Source of the DNA: Cytophagales bacterium | GTDB lineage: Bacteria > Bacteroidota > Bacteroidia > Cytophagales > Cyclobacteriaceae | Reading direction: 5' to 3' | NCBI GenBank assembly: GCA_003454975.1 | Contig: DMST01000499.1 | Location: forward strand, 1 to 9,603 | DNA: 9,603 nt | In this document: piece by piece, positions 1 through 5,577 of the stretch | Layout: every line of letters starts with the position of its first letter | Numbering within the stretch: position 1 is the stretch's first letter | Notes under the pieces: generated by a model | The model's input: only the letters and a program-made list of their open reading frames with translations | The model's database searches: none | What the model was told of the DNA's origin: nothing | Translations under genes and position numbers: made by a program

Positions 1-384
1 GCCCTTGGCGCGAACGGCGAAACGGTACTCCTCGACCGGGTAGGCGTGGATTTCGCTGTGGCCGGCGGTACACTGCGCGTGGTGGGTTTGGCCGACGTAG
101 GGCCCCGCCAAGATAGCTACGATGAGTGCTATGATGAAGACCGCGATAACTACATCGACATCATCCTGGAAGGAGACGATGCGGCGGCGCGCAACATCAC
201 CTTTCTGGAGATTCCCAGCCTTGCCGGAGGTTATGCCCCCTTCTACAACCCCGGTGGTCCGGGCACTACCCCTACGCCCGGTGTACGCTATAGCGCCGCG
301 GGCCCACCCGATATGGAGCCCGTCATCATGGCCCTGGACGACCCCATGCGCGTGAGCTACGATGCCACGCGGTATGAACAATAG
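1..384 (+). CDS. C-terminal part of an unidentified acidic protein (5' end outside window)
   Basis: The reading frame is open from the first base of the window and ends at TAG 382-384, giving 127 visible residues. A GTG at 46 could start translation, but the frame continues upstream without a stop and no promoter or ribosome site supports that start, so I read this as the tail of a longer gene. The visible part begins with beta-strand-like alternating hydrophobic residues (TVLLDRVGVDFAVAGG). It continues with a very acidic segment at bases 121-171 whose D-x-D-x-D-N-x-I-D spacing resembles a calcium-binding loop. The end is Pro/Gly-rich (NPGGPGTTPTPG). Most Bacteroidota proteins of this look are secreted or surface-exposed beta proteins, but no signal peptide is visible and I do not recognise a family. 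A terminator follows directly, so this is the last gene of its transcript. Confidence 0.6.
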   Translation, partial: ALGANGETVLLDRVGVDFAVAGGTLRVVGLADVGPRQDSYDECYDEDRDNYIDIILEGDDAAARNITFLEIPSLAGGYAPFYNPGGPGTTPTPGVRYSAAGPPDMEPVIMALDDPMRVSYDATRYEQ

Positions 385-397
385 AATGTTGGTTATT

Positions 398-426
398 CCT
401 CTCCCCCGATAGAGGAGAGGGTTTTC
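398..426 (+). terminator. Rho-independent terminator after the first gene
   Basis: A perfect 7-bp stem, CCTCTCC (398-404) with GGAGAGG (414-420), encloses a 9-base loop and is followed by GTTTTC. It lies 13 bases after the stop codon of the upstream + strand gene, which is the expected position. The U-tract is short (four T), so efficiency is uncertain. Confidence 0.6.
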
Positions 427-615
427 CTTGGACGTCTTTTTTATTTAGAACTGCCTTTGGTGCTCTTAGATCTTTCGCCTAAACCCCTAGGGTATAGATT
501 TTCTGATGATCCGTTCCGGGGTAACGTATGAGATTCATTTTATGCTTCTAGAGTGGTTTGATAGAACTCTGGTGGAGTAGATGATTTCTTATCTTGCGTA
601 CATACGCTAACCCCA

Positions 616-1188
616 ATGCGAAACCTACTCCTCATTTTCAGCGCTAACATCCTCTTCATCAACTTGTCGGCGTGTATCTTAAGTCCCGTTTGTTCAGAAC
701 AGGGACCTACTCTCCTTGATATTTCCTCACTAGATCCGAATGCGCCGATCCGTACGGATGGCTACTATTATTGCACGGATTCTTGCCAAACGGGCTATGG
801 GGGCGTAGGAGCTTTATTTTTTTACGAGGATGGTTCTTTATTGAATCACGCGTATTTGCCAAATCAGGATTCTGTCACCGTAGCCAACTATGTAGCAGAG
901 GTAAACGGTAACACCTCAGTGGATATAGATGAACGAGAGTTGAGTGGGGTGTATTCGTGGGACGGAGATTGCCTTCGGGTAGAGATGTGGCATGGCCAAC
1001 CTTGGTGTGGCTATTTCAGCATCTATCTAGTGGGTAGTGTAACTTCAGACAGTACTTTTTGGCTAACCCACCTTCCCGATTGGGCGGGCAATGATGCCCC
1101 TTCGTGTAGCGAGAATATCGACTCCTTAGAATGGCGTTTTCAACCGCTAGAAGAGGTCCCCATCTTCACTAGTCCTTTATTGGATTAA
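616..1188 (+). CDS. Hypothetical lipoprotein, 190 aa
   Basis: The N-terminus is a lipoprotein signal: Met-Arg-Asn, a hydrophobic stretch (LLLIFSANILFIN) and the lipobox L-S-A-C with Cys20 as the predicted lipidated residue. The residue after Cys is Ile, not Asp, which fits export beyond the inner membrane. The mature part is about 170 residues. It carries six further Cys (C26, then a C-T-D-S-C pair near residue 55, and three near 117, 127 and 161), many aromatics, and a pattern 'RTDGYYYC...FFYEDGSL' like that of small Bacteroidota lipoproteins of unknown function. The Cys count suggests disulphides outside the cytoplasm. No Shine-Dalgarno sequence precedes the ATG. It stands alone: a terminator lies upstream and a separate leader follows. 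I do not recognise a named family. Confidence 0.75.
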   Translation: MRNLLLIFSANILFINLSACILSPVCSEQGPTLLDISSLDPNAPIRTDGYYYCTDSCQTGYGGVGALFFYEDGSLLNHAYLPNQDSVTVANYVAEVNGNTSVDIDERELSGVYSWDGDCLRVEMWHGQPWCGYFSIYLVGSVTSDSTFWLTHLPDWAGNDAPSCSENIDSLEWRFQPLEEVPIFTSPLLD

Positions 1189-1193
1189 CGGAA

Positions 1194-1225
1194 TTGTGCG
1201 AATGCGCCTGATCTGCATAAGTTTT
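1194..1225 (+). promoter_or_regulatory. Weak candidate promoter for the potassium-channel gene
   Basis: TTG at 1194-1196 and TAAGTTTT at 1218-1225 are separated by 21 bases. This resembles the Bacteroidota -33 TTTG / -7 TAnnTTTG promoter with one mismatch in the -7 element. The predicted transcript would start near 1231 and have a leader of about 50 bases containing a small GC stem (GGGAG 1241-1245 with CTCCC 1254-1258). The match is suggestive only. Confidence 0.3.
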
Positions 1226-1279
1226 CATACTAAGAGTCCTGGGAGGGCGAGCACTCCCTTTCACCAAAACCTATGAAGG

Positions 1280-1936
1280 ATGATGCAGGACAACTCCTCG
1301 TTAGGGTCATATATAGATCGAAATAAGCAAGCTTTCTTTCTGGGTAGTCTGATGGCCCTCTTTATGGGTGATTTGTTCTTTCCTGAGGCCATACAGCCCT
1401 GGGTAATCCGGGTCCTGTTCGTTCAGAATATGATCTTTGGACTTCTGGTGGTACGCGAAAAGCCGAAATGGCTTCGCCAATGGGTTGCCTTCCTATTAGT
1501 TGTCGCGGTGGTACGTGTCCTTGCCTTGCTCTATGATCCGCTGTTCCCAGGACAAGAGGCGGTGGGCTTCGGGCTTTCCATCTTCTATTTCAACACCATC
1601 CTTATTGTGCTGTTTGTAGACCTGTACCGGGCTAAGAGCTTGGGTATGGAATCCATCTATGCCGTCTTCAGCGGATTTATACTGCTTTGTCTGGCCTTTA
1701 GTTTTATCATGATGTACATCCACGGGCTCGATCCCCAGGCCCTTACGGGCATCGATCCTCCCGGGACTTTCTCCGAGTACCTCTACTTCAGCTTTATCAC
1801 TATGCTTACCATCGGCTACGGCGACATTAGCCCCGTTACAGAGATTGCCCGCAAGGCCGTCCTAGTCGCTGCCCTCGTTGGGCACTTTTACACCGTGTTT
1901 ATCACCGCGCTCATTATTGGGCGGTTGTTTCGATGA
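1280..1936 (+). CDS. Six-segment potassium ion channel (Ion_trans_2-type pore)
   Basis: This 218-residue membrane protein carries the potassium selectivity filter T177-I-G-Y-G-D182, preceded by a pore helix (about 165-176, YLYFSFITMLT). I place hydrophobic segments at about 19-34, 41-57, 68-85, 98-114, 126-147 and 191-214, so the pore lies between the fifth and sixth, as in tetrameric 6TM channels. The fourth segment (IFYFNTILIVLFVDLYRAKS) lacks the regular Arg/Lys spacing of a voltage sensor, so the channel is probably not strongly voltage-gated. There is no cytoplasmic RCK/TrkA or cyclic-nucleotide domain: the chain stops four residues after the last membrane segment. The likely role is K+ conduction across the inner membrane. 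Start: two tandem ATG codons (1280, 1283); the AAGG before them is too close to act as a normal ribosome site for the first. The gene is convergent with the next one. Confidence 0.88.
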   Translation: MMQDNSSLGSYIDRNKQAFFLGSLMALFMGDLFFPEAIQPWVIRVLFVQNMIFGLLVVREKPKWLRQWVAFLLVVAVVRVLALLYDPLFPGQEAVGFGLSIFYFNTILIVLFVDLYRAKSLGMESIYAVFSGFILLCLAFSFIMMYIHGLDPQALTGIDPPGTFSEYLYFSFITMLTIGYGDISPVTEIARKAVLVAALVGHFYTVFITALIIGRLFR

Positions 1937-2026
1937 GGGGAAAAAGGGTCAAATAACTATAGATGTCAAAATCAATCTTAATTGTGTCGAACATTTTCCT
2001 CTTAGAATTACACATCAAAAAATAAC

Positions 2027-3193
2027 CTATTCTAGAAACCTTTCATATTTAATTATTAATCTCTCATCATTAAACCAAGTTTGCAAGTCATTAAAATATT
2101 CGTGCTTAGGCATGCTAATGGTTAGGGTTTGTTCTTTGCCAAGCCTAGCTAATACCTCATCAATAAAGCCAATAGCTGCACTTGGTTGATTAATTCGTCT
2201 TATTACAATAAATATTTCTTTTTCGCTAAGTTTTATCTGACTGGCCTTTACTTTCGCCAACTGTCTACTTGATGATTCAAATAGAGAAACTTCTATATCA
2301 GGCTCTACACTTGACATAGGCATTACAAAAAAATCATCAACTATTTCAGATAAATCAAATGTTAGCTCATTATAAGAACTAATTCTACTCCAGGAGAAAG
2401 AGATCCTATTTCTAAAAGTTTCAGTAAAAGTTCTAAAAATGAAGGACCCAACTCCTTGATGCCTATCTGGAGAATTAAACTTCAACTCATCAATTGGATT
2501 AAATGATATTCCATTATCCTTCAATGATAAAACATCATCTTCGAACCCTAAAATTAGACTGGTAGCATTCCCATGAGTAAACGAATTATCAACTAGTTCA
2601 TAAAAAAGGGGCACTAAAAAACCAATAAGCTTTCTTGAAAATTTGGATTTCAATTTTGGCCTTGAAAAAAAGGCATGGATGTGGTCCCGATTGGATAGTG
2701 GGGTTAGTTTTACCCGTTGTGGTAGATTATCTAGTGATATTATTTGATTATAATACTGTCTACAAATATTCGGTCGAAATAGAATTTCTTCTTCTAAATC
2801 ATTCCACGACCATATTTGCACTTCAAAAGGAAAATTTTCGTTGGATGAAATTGTTCTAGCCAATAATTGGTCATTTGAATCTCTTACAGAAGTCGTTGCA
2901 AATGTCAAATTTGAAATCTGAGGAACAAATGATTTTGCCTGTTGGCTATCAGAGAATATTTCAGATTCCGATAAATTTTTATGATATGCCCTAACCTTGC
3001 ATTGTACTCCATGGTAAATAGATTTTTTACGGCCAAGGTAGTATGGCACACCAAATATATCTACTCCATGTTGTGGTTGACCGAGACGCCCATTCTTTTG
3101 AGCATTTGGGTCTAGCCAGATTTCTTGCCAAAGTCTATGGCATATAGATTCAAAATCCTGCCAATTCTTAGGGGGAGGTAAAGAATAATCCAT
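2027..3193 (-). CDS. PD-(D/E)xK (Mrr-like) nuclease fused to GHKL ATPase; candidate defence protein
   Basis: Residues 8-145 look like the restriction-endonuclease-like domain found at the N-terminus of STAND and other defence proteins. There is an N-terminal helix with F14-E15, then HGVDIFG (D45), then the YHGVQCKV strand with Q64-x-K66, giving a D...QxK active site. A later 'FEVQIWSWNDLEEEI' segment (123-137) is typical of the end of this domain. Residues 185-285 carry GHKL ATPase boxes: N-box E199-LVD-N203-SFT-H207-G, G1 box D226-N-G228, and G2 box G247-V-G249. Residues 320-388 are unassigned; 'QPSAAIGFIDEVLARLG' weakly recalls STAS-like DUF4325. GHKL-nuclease pairings are known from MORC/MutL-like restriction systems. 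I infer ATP-gated DNA cleavage, probably anti-phage. The gene is much richer in A+T than both neighbours, suggesting transfer. It is monocistronic, and no methyltransferase or helicase lies nearby. Confidence 0.72.
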   Translation of the reverse strand: MDYSLPPPKNWQDFESICHRLWQEIWLDPNAQKNGRLGQPQHGVDIFGVPYYLGRKKSIYHGVQCKVRAYHKNLSESEIFSDSQQAKSFVPQISNLTFATTSVRDSNDQLLARTISSNENFPFEVQIWSWNDLEEEILFRPNICRQYYNQIISLDNLPQRVKLTPLSNRDHIHAFFSRPKLKSKFSRKLIGFLVPLFYELVDNSFTHGNATSLILGFEDDVLSLKDNGISFNPIDELKFNSPDRHQGVGSFIFRTFTETFRNRISFSWSRISSYNELTFDLSEIVDDFFVMPMSSVEPDIEVSLFESSSRQLAKVKASQIKLSEKEIFIVIRRINQPSAAIGFIDEVLARLGKEQTLTISMPKHEYFNDLQTWFNDERLIIKYERFLE

Positions 3194-3257
3194 ATTTCAA
3201 AATCATTGTAATTTATAGGATTTTAAGAACCAACACCCTTTTTAGCTTTGTTCAAAA

Positions 3258-3265
3258 CAAATATA
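3258..3265 (-). promoter_or_regulatory. -7 promoter element of the nuclease-GHKL gene
   Basis: Read on the - strand, these bases are TATATTTG, a full match to the Bacteroidota -7 consensus TAnnTTTG. Transcription would start near 3252, giving a leader of about 58 bases before the ATG at 3193. No TTG is present at the -33 position (about 3285-3287), so the promoter may be weak or factor-dependent. Confidence 0.45.
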
Positions 3266-3283
3266 TCTGTTATTTGTAACAGA
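3266..3283. promoter_or_regulatory. Palindromic operator candidate abutting the nuclease promoter
   Basis: TCTGTTA (3266-3272) and TAACAGA (3277-3283) form a perfect 7-bp dyad around a 4-base centre. It abuts the TATATTTG element on its upstream side, in the spacer where a repressor would block RNA polymerase. A second overlapping dyad, ACAAATA (3257-3263) with TATTTGT (3271-3277), covers the -7 element itself. No regulator gene is adjacent, so self-regulation or a distant regulator would be needed. Confidence 0.4.
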
Positions 3284-3501
3284 ATATACTTATGTTACTA
3301 AATAGATTTCGGTGGAAATTTACTCCCGGATGCCTAGTGAGGATATTTGGCGTATCGCAAGCAGAAGGTCTTGACCAAGAAATCTCCCTCGTCTCATTGG
3401 ACATCATGCTTTCTATGGCTTGGCTGTATCGTGATATCGACTTTGGAAATTCAGCTTAGGTGTTCTCAACCTCCAAAAGGATTACTTTGCGGATCATAAA
3501 G
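3284..3501. other. Intergenic stretch with a 55-codon ORF, possible gene remnant
   Basis: The gap between the nuclease gene and the repair operon spans 3194-3539. Its left part holds the nuclease promoter and its right end a terminator. Between them, an ATG at 3292 opens a + strand frame ending at TAG 3457-3459 (55 residues, beginning MLLNRFRWKF and ending IDFGNSA). Its base composition is closer to the host genes than to the AT-rich nuclease gene. It has no ribosome site and no recognisable domain. It may be chance, or a fragment of a gene disrupted when the AT-rich gene arrived. Nothing else was seen here. Confidence 0.25.
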
Positions 3502-3540
3502 GACAGGAAGCAGTTTTTGCCACTTCCTGTCTTGGTTTTT
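3500..3540 (-). terminator. Terminator hairpin after the RNA-repair operon (possibly bidirectional)
   Basis: GACAGGAAG (3502-3510) and CTTCCTGTC (3523-3531) form a perfect 9-bp stem with a 12-base loop, extendable by a G-T and an A-T pair. It begins about nine bases beyond the HD-Pnk stop codon on the - strand. On the - strand the stem is followed by CTTTAT, a weak U-tract. On the + strand it is followed by TTGGTTTTT, so it could also stop + strand transcription. Confidence 0.65.
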
Positions 3541-4652
3541 CACGCCTCTCCCACTCGATACTCCACCGCATGCCCTTCCCAAGGCTGAGGTACGTCCCAG
3601 CTATCGAGCATTCGCTTGAGCACCTTCTTAGGCACCTCTGCCTCGCGCTGGGCATTTTGGCGTTGCCAGGTGGCATAATCGGTTTCCAGATACACGATCC
3701 GTATCCTGGCACCGTACTCCCGAAACAACCCCGTCCATAGCTGTCGCAATGAGAGCGTCAGGCTGGTGGCATTGAGCACAAAGGACCTACGCGCCCGCAG
3801 GTGCTCTCGGGCTTTATCCCGCGCTGCTTGCACCACCCGGCCCGTCCCCTTCTTATCCGTAGGCTTTATGCCCATTTCTGCACGTAGGGCATCCAGCGAC
3901 ACCACAGGCCAGTCGGCCAGGTGCTGGCGAATGTAGGTGTCCTTGCCCATGCCGGGTAGGCCCGAGAGCATGACCACCTCCATGCGCGTATCGTCATACG
4001 CGGCATAGTCCGGTAGACTATCCTGCTTGCTGAAGTACACAAACTGCGAGTACGCATCCGCAAACGCATAGGGCTTGCCCCAGCAATCGTACTCTTTGCA
4101 CAACTCCTCAAAGAGCCCAATCCGGTAGAGCAAGTCAGCGGCATCGTCGCACTTTCGGCCTAGCACATCCGCCTTGGCAAACATCGCCAAGTGCTGCGTA
4201 TTGCAGCCCAAGCTCGACTGGATCACCGTACGGGCAGAATCCGGCCGCTCAATGGCCCAAATAGGCCATCCGTGGTAACGAACTAAAGCCACCAACTCCT
4301 CGCGGATCGCAAAAGGGGCAGGCAGCTCCTCAAATAACAGCCTGCGGGTAGTCTGTGCCCCCTTCTTCGCATGCCCCCGGGCCGTAATGCTACCGTCTGA
4401 TTCTTGCACCGTAGTACTGCGCTTTTCCACATCATGCAGCAAGGCCAGGGCTTTGAGTAGCTCCTGCTCATCCATGGGTAGGGTCTGGAATTCAGGCATG
4501 CCTTGCAGCGCTTCCAAAACCATCCGGGTATGGACGGCCACGTCGCCTTCGGCATGGTGCCGGGGGTCTTGCGATACCCCCTCCATATCCCGAATCCATG
4601 AAAAGGAGGCACGTACCGCCTCCCATTCGTAGTTATCCGTTAGCGTCCACAT
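3540..4652 (-). CDS. HD-Pnk: end-healing enzyme with HD phosphoesterase and 5'-OH polynucleotide kinase
   Basis: The 370-residue protein has two parts. The N-terminal HD phosphohydrolase domain has H33/H41 (HHAEGDVAVH), the HD doublet H73-D74 (LLHDVEK), H94 (RGHAKKG), H127 (YHGW) and D162. The C-terminal P-loop kinase has Walker A G231-LPGMGKDT, the S252-L-D254-ALR motif that supplies the catalytic Asp in Pnk enzymes, and a basic lid (QNAQREAEVPKKVLKR, 332-347). This is the architecture of HD-Pnk from Runella slithyformis, in which the HD part removes 2',3'-cyclic or 2'/3'-phosphate and the kinase part phosphorylates 5'-OH ends of RNA or DNA. The ATG at 4652 lies inside the end of the ligase gene (20-base overlap), implying translational coupling and joint action. 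Its role here is to prepare broken ends for the ligase. A hairpin terminator follows the stop. Confidence 0.88.
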   Translation of the reverse strand: MWTLTDNYEWEAVRASFSWIRDMEGVSQDPRHHAEGDVAVHTRMVLEALQGMPEFQTLPMDEQELLKALALLHDVEKRSTTVQESDGSITARGHAKKGAQTTRRLLFEELPAPFAIREELVALVRYHGWPIWAIERPDSARTVIQSSLGCNTQHLAMFAKADVLGRKCDDAADLLYRIGLFEELCKEYDCWGKPYAFADAYSQFVYFSKQDSLPDYAAYDDTRMEVVMLSGLPGMGKDTYIRQHLADWPVVSLDALRAEMGIKPTDKKGTGRVVQAARDKAREHLRARRSFVLNATSLTLSLRQLWTGLFREYGARIRIVYLETDYATWQRQNAQREAEVPKKVLKRMLDSWDVPQPWEGHAVEYRVGEA

Positions 4653-5352
4653 CTTTCTTCGGTTTTTCGTGAATCAAAGGAGCCCGGCGCCACTTGCGGG
4701 TCCAGTGCTCGTCCGTCTTTACGTGCCCGGCACGTACGTATTTGAAAACCTGGTGGGCCATCTCAGCTACCGGGAAGCTGGCCGCATTTCTGCTTACGAT
4801 GCCCTCGCAGCTACACGGCTGCCCGGTGTGTACATCCTCGGAGCCAAATCGGCTAGGCTCCTTCACCAGTGCCAGCACCGTTTGTTCATAGGCCTCCACC
4901 GAGGTGTCGGCCATGCGGGTGGTACCTACCACGGGTACAGTGGGCAGGTCCATCATGGCGGCATAAAATTGCACCTCTTCCCAACCCAACCACTGGTCGC
5001 CTTCCCGGACGGCAAACACAAAGAAGTGCTCTTCCAGGCGAGGGTAAGCAATGGAATGAATGGCGTACAGGTTTTCACCAAAGATCTCCAGCTCGCCTAA
5101 GTCGCGGCGGAGCCATTGCCAGCGTTCTTTGAGATAACCCGCCCAGGGGTGCCGTGTGGGCGCGGCATGGGACCGGGCAAACACCCCGTATTGGTTCAGG
5201 CAGGTGTTTTCTCCATCTAGTTTTTCAGTATGGATTACCGTTTCCATCTGCTCCAGATCGGTCCAGTAGCCCCAGTTGATGCGGTCATCACTGGTGGTAC
5301 CTGGCGAAAAGGGATAATGGTACGTGCGCCCATACTTGCGCGAAAGTGACAT
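4633..5352 (-). CDS. ATP-dependent RNA ligase, Rnl2-like, minimal form
   Basis: This 239-residue nucleotidyltransferase shows the covalent ligase motifs in order. Motif I is T42-E-K44-L-D-G-E, with K44 the expected adenylated lysine. Motif Ia is F58-A-R60-S-H. Motif III is F91-G-E93-N. Motif IIIa is HFFVFAVRE (109-117). Motif IV is C182-E183-G-I-V-S-R. Motif V is V202-F-K204-Y-V. Family members use ATP to seal 3'-OH to 5'-phosphate ends. The chain is shorter than T4 Rnl2 (334 residues) and has only a short basic tail after motif V, so it lacks a full C-terminal specificity domain and may rely on its partner. It is the first gene of the pair with HD-Pnk. Such ligase/HD-Pnk clusters are known across bacteria. 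The ATG at 5352 is the best start, since the first motif lies well inside. Ligation of RNA rather than DNA is inferred from similarity. Confidence 0.85.
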   Translation of the reverse strand: MSLSRKYGRTYHYPFSPGTTSDDRINWGYWTDLEQMETVIHTEKLDGENTCLNQYGVFARSHAAPTRHPWAGYLKERWQWLRRDLGELEIFGENLYAIHSIAYPRLEEHFFVFAVREGDQWLGWEEVQFYAAMMDLPTVPVVGTTRMADTSVEAYEQTVLALVKEPSRFGSEDVHTGQPCSCEGIVSRNAASFPVAEMAHQVFKYVRAGHVKTDEHWTRKWRRAPLIHEKPKKDVDANG

Positions 5353-5368
5353 GTATATTCTATGATTT

Positions 5369-5417
5369 AGGCAATAGAGTATCCACCGACCATTTGTTAA
5401 GTCGAAGAGTATTGCCT
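5369..5417 (-). other. Inverted repeat next to the ligase start (leader stem 3)
   Basis: AGGCAATA (5369-5376) and TATTGCCT (5410-5417) are perfect 8-base complements with a 33-base spacer. The near arm ends 16 bases before the ligase ATG on the - strand. In the transcript this would form a stem immediately upstream of the start, where it could affect ribosome access. Both arms are also close to a GAGTAT direct repeat (5377-5382 and 5407-5412). Confidence 0.4.
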
Positions 5418-5435
5418 GTGATCGATTGATTAGTT

Positions 5436-5481
5436 ACTCGCTCAGGCCAAGAGCCTGAAAGGGGGGGATATGTGAGCGAGT
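5436..5481 (-). other. Nested inverted repeats in the repair-operon leader (leader stem 2)
   Basis: ACTCGCTCA (5436-5444) and TGAGCGAGT (5473-5481) are perfect 9-base complements. Nested inside, TCAGGC (5442-5447) and GCCTGA (5453-5458) form a 6-bp hairpin with a 5-base loop. The two helices share bases 5442-5444, so the outermost six pairs can coexist with the inner hairpin, or the full outer stem can form instead. Between the arms lies a run of seven G (5461-5467), which is C7 in the - strand transcript. Confidence 0.45.
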
Positions 5482-5503
5482 GAATTACATGACTTTTCTG
5501 GAG

Positions 5504-5540
5504 GCTACGCTACTGTGGACGATAGGTCGCTAGGCGTAGC
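5504..5540 (-). other. Inverted repeat at the 5' end of the predicted repair-operon leader (leader stem 1)
   Basis: GCTACGC (5504-5510) and GCGTAGC (5534-5540) form a perfect 7-bp stem with a 23-base loop. If transcription starts just after the TATCTTTG element at 5547-5554, this stem would be at the very 5' end of the leader. Confidence 0.35.
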
Positions 5541-5546
5541 TAGGTG

Positions 5547-5577
5547 CAAAGATAATATTTTCATAGCATTGGGAAAA
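5547..5577 (-). promoter_or_regulatory. Candidate promoter of the RNA ligase/HD-Pnk operon
   Basis: On the - strand bases 5554-5547 read TATCTTTG, a full match to the Bacteroidota -7 element TAnnTTTG. Nineteen bases further upstream lies TTTT, in place of the expected TTTG -33 element. Transcription would start near 5541 and give a leader of about 190 bases before the ligase ATG, unusually long and containing three inverted repeats. Confidence 0.4.

Noticed and set aside
46..384. Complete small gene starting at GTG 46
   Set aside because: The same frame is open to the window edge with plausible protein sequence upstream of 46 and no start signals, so it is the end of a longer gene.
495..502. 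TAGATTTT as a promoter for the lipoprotein gene
   Set aside because: It has one mismatch to the -7 consensus, a poor -33 (TTT at 473-475), and would give a leader of over 100 bases. CCCTAGGG (485-492) beside it is only a short palindrome. Too weak to call.
1241..1260. GGGAG/CTCCC stem followed by TTT as a terminator after the lipoprotein gene
   Set aside because: Only 5 bp with an 8-base loop and a very short T-run, and it lies only 22 bases before the channel start, so it is at best a leader stem.
1878..2189. 103-codon + strand frame bridging the channel gene and the nuclease gene
   Set aside because: It overlaps the ends of two well-supported genes, has no start signal, and reads as antisense of the nuclease C-terminus.
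1936..3310. Insertion sequence or integrated element with terminal repeats around the nuclease gene
   Set aside because: No matching inverted or direct repeats were found at the composition boundaries, and there is no transposase or integrase.
4669..5100. 143-codon + strand frame opposite the RNA ligase gene
   Set aside because: It lies entirely within the ligase gene on the other strand, and its translation shows no motif, whereas the ligase frame has all nucleotidyltransferase motifs in order.
5504..5540. tRNA gene or tRNA-like element in the leader region
   Set aside because: There is no T-loop GGTTCGA-type sequence, anticodon arm or acceptor stem of the right spacing.
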